This document shows, in pieces, positions 63,327-64,000 of a stretch of DNA of 64,000 nt (positions within the stretch are counted from its first letter, which is position 1; the number at the start of each line of letters is the position of its first letter). Position numbers and translations under genes: made by a program. The notes under the pieces were generated by a model, which saw only the letters and a program-made list of their open reading frames with translations, was not told the DNA's origin and did not search any database. This DNA is from Betaproteobacteria bacterium (lineage in GTDB: Bacteria > Bdellovibrionota_B > Oligoflexia > Silvanigrellales > Silvanigrellaceae), in contig VGHE01000007.1 of the NCBI GenBank assembly GCA_016868315.1, positions 62,001 through 126,000 of the forward strand, given 5' to 3'.

Positions 63327-64000
63327 ATGAAGTTAGACAACATTCTGCAGGCCATCGGCAAGACCCCTCTCGTTCGTGTGAACCGTTTGTTCCGCGACAG
63401 CCCCGTCGAAGTGTGGGCAAAATGCGAGTTTCTTAATCCGGGCGGGAGCGTCAAAGACCGCATCGGCTATAAAATGATTATCGATGCACAGGCGTCAGGT
63501 CGCATTCGGCCGGGGGACACCCTTATTGAGCCCACCAGTGGCAACACGGGAATCGGTATCGCTCTGGCCGGAGCGGTTTTGGGCTACCGGGTGATTATCA
63601 CCATGCCGATGAAAATGTCGCGCGAGAAGCAAGTGGCGTTGGAAGCGCTCGGAGCAGAAATTGTTCGCACGCCGACTGAAGCAGCCTACGATTCGCCGGA
63701 GAGTCACATTTCGATTGCCAAGAAGCTCAACGCACTGATCCCGAACTCACACATCTTGGACCAGTACAGTAACCCTTCGAACCCTCTCGCCCACGAGGAA
63801 GGAACGGCTCTGGAGATGGTGGAAGATATGGGCGGTGTTCCTGATGTTGTCGTCATGAGCGCAGGTACGGGTGGAACCATCAGTGGTGTGGCGCGCAAGC
63901 TCAAATCATTGCGCTCGGATGTTCAGATTGTGGGTGCCGACCCTGAGGGAAGTATTTTGGCCGGTGGAACCCATGTGGGCACCTATCATGTTGAAGGCAT
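63327..64000 (+). CDS. Cystathionine beta-synthase / cysteine synthase (partial)
   Basis: The N-terminal 224 residues of a fold-type II PLP enzyme, cut by the window end. LNPGGSVKDRIG carries the PLP lysine K43; EPTSGNTGIGIAL is the phosphate/substrate loop; SAGTGGTISGVARKLK is the PLP-phosphate glycine loop; GADPEGSILAGG follows. The HEEGTALEM and ADPEGS stretches suggest cystathionine beta-synthase more than CysK, but the C-terminal part (CBS domains or not) is outside. ATG with GGAG twelve bases upstream. It is divergent from the PRMT-like gene. Confidence 0.88.
   Translation, partial: MKLDNILQAIGKTPLVRVNRLFRDSPVEVWAKCEFLNPGGSVKDRIGYKMIIDAQASGRIRPGDTLIEPTSGNTGIGIALAGAVLGYRVIITMPMKMSREKQVALEALGAEIVRTPTEAAYDSPESHISIAKKLNALIPNSHILDQYSNPSNPLAHEEGTALEMVEDMGGVPDVVVMSAGTGGTISGVARKLKSLRSDVQIVGADPEGSILAGGTHVGTYHVEG

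Overview
The window looks like chromosomal DNA of a Gram-negative, predator-lineage-type bacterium, most likely Bdellovibrionota/Oligoflexia or a close relative. The reasons are a TIGR02147-family regulator, many lipoproteins and secreted peptidases, flagellar and MotAB-type genes, a TonB-dependent receptor and HldE (LPS heptose), a Lys/Ala-rich histone H1-like protein and an HU with a basic tail. This placement is inference. The DNA is moderately GC-rich and densely coded on both strands. I see no phage, insertion sequence or CRISPR. One tRNA (Gln, anticodon CUG) is present.

Layout. 1-3923: end of a peptide ABC importer (binding protein plus two permeases) and a PLP aminotransferase. 3859-8081: a shikimate-dehydrogenase-like gene with a PilZ gene, a histone-like gene, and small envelope or hypothetical genes. 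8195-15894: six tightly packed genes forming the most unusual locus: an exported protein, a TPR lipoprotein, MotA-like and MotB-like stator proteins, an 837-residue protein with a periplasmic domain, one membrane span and a cytoplasmic FliG-like region, and a lipoprotein. 16021-19032: TIGR02147 regulator, DUF4382 lipoprotein, matrixin metalloprotease. 19063-26032: SmpB, prepilin peptidase, Rep/UvrD helicase, MBL hydrolase, trypsin-like protease, HU. 26260-31626: a probable uracil-catabolism (URC-type) operon: mmsA, URC1-like, URC4/DUF1688, upp, and a uridine kinase frameshifted by a 14-bp tandem duplication. 31630-41422: lipoproteins, tRNA-Gln, amidohydrolase, HAMP protein, alpha/beta hydrolase, RidA, FlgF-like rod protein. 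41507-47227: TonB-dependent receptor, lipoprotein, TonB-like protein, HldE. 47229-50725: outer-membrane protein, PilZ protein and HAD 5'-nucleotidase. 50838-55830: a short membrane-fusion protein and an RND pump fused to a TolC-like outer-membrane factor. 55821-64000: saccharopine-dehydrogenase-like enzyme, arginine deiminase, lytic transglycosylase, RlmL-like and PRMT-like methyltransferases, and a truncated cystathionine beta-synthase/cysteine synthase.

The best candidates for undescribed biology are the MotAB/FliG-like operon (8195-15894) and the RND-TolC single-chain pump (51418-55830). The URC operon joined to mmsA suggests complete uracil breakdown to acetyl-CoA, and its duplicated 14-mer may be a real lesion, a reversible switch or an assembly error. 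Genes leave almost no stretch longer than 300 bases empty.
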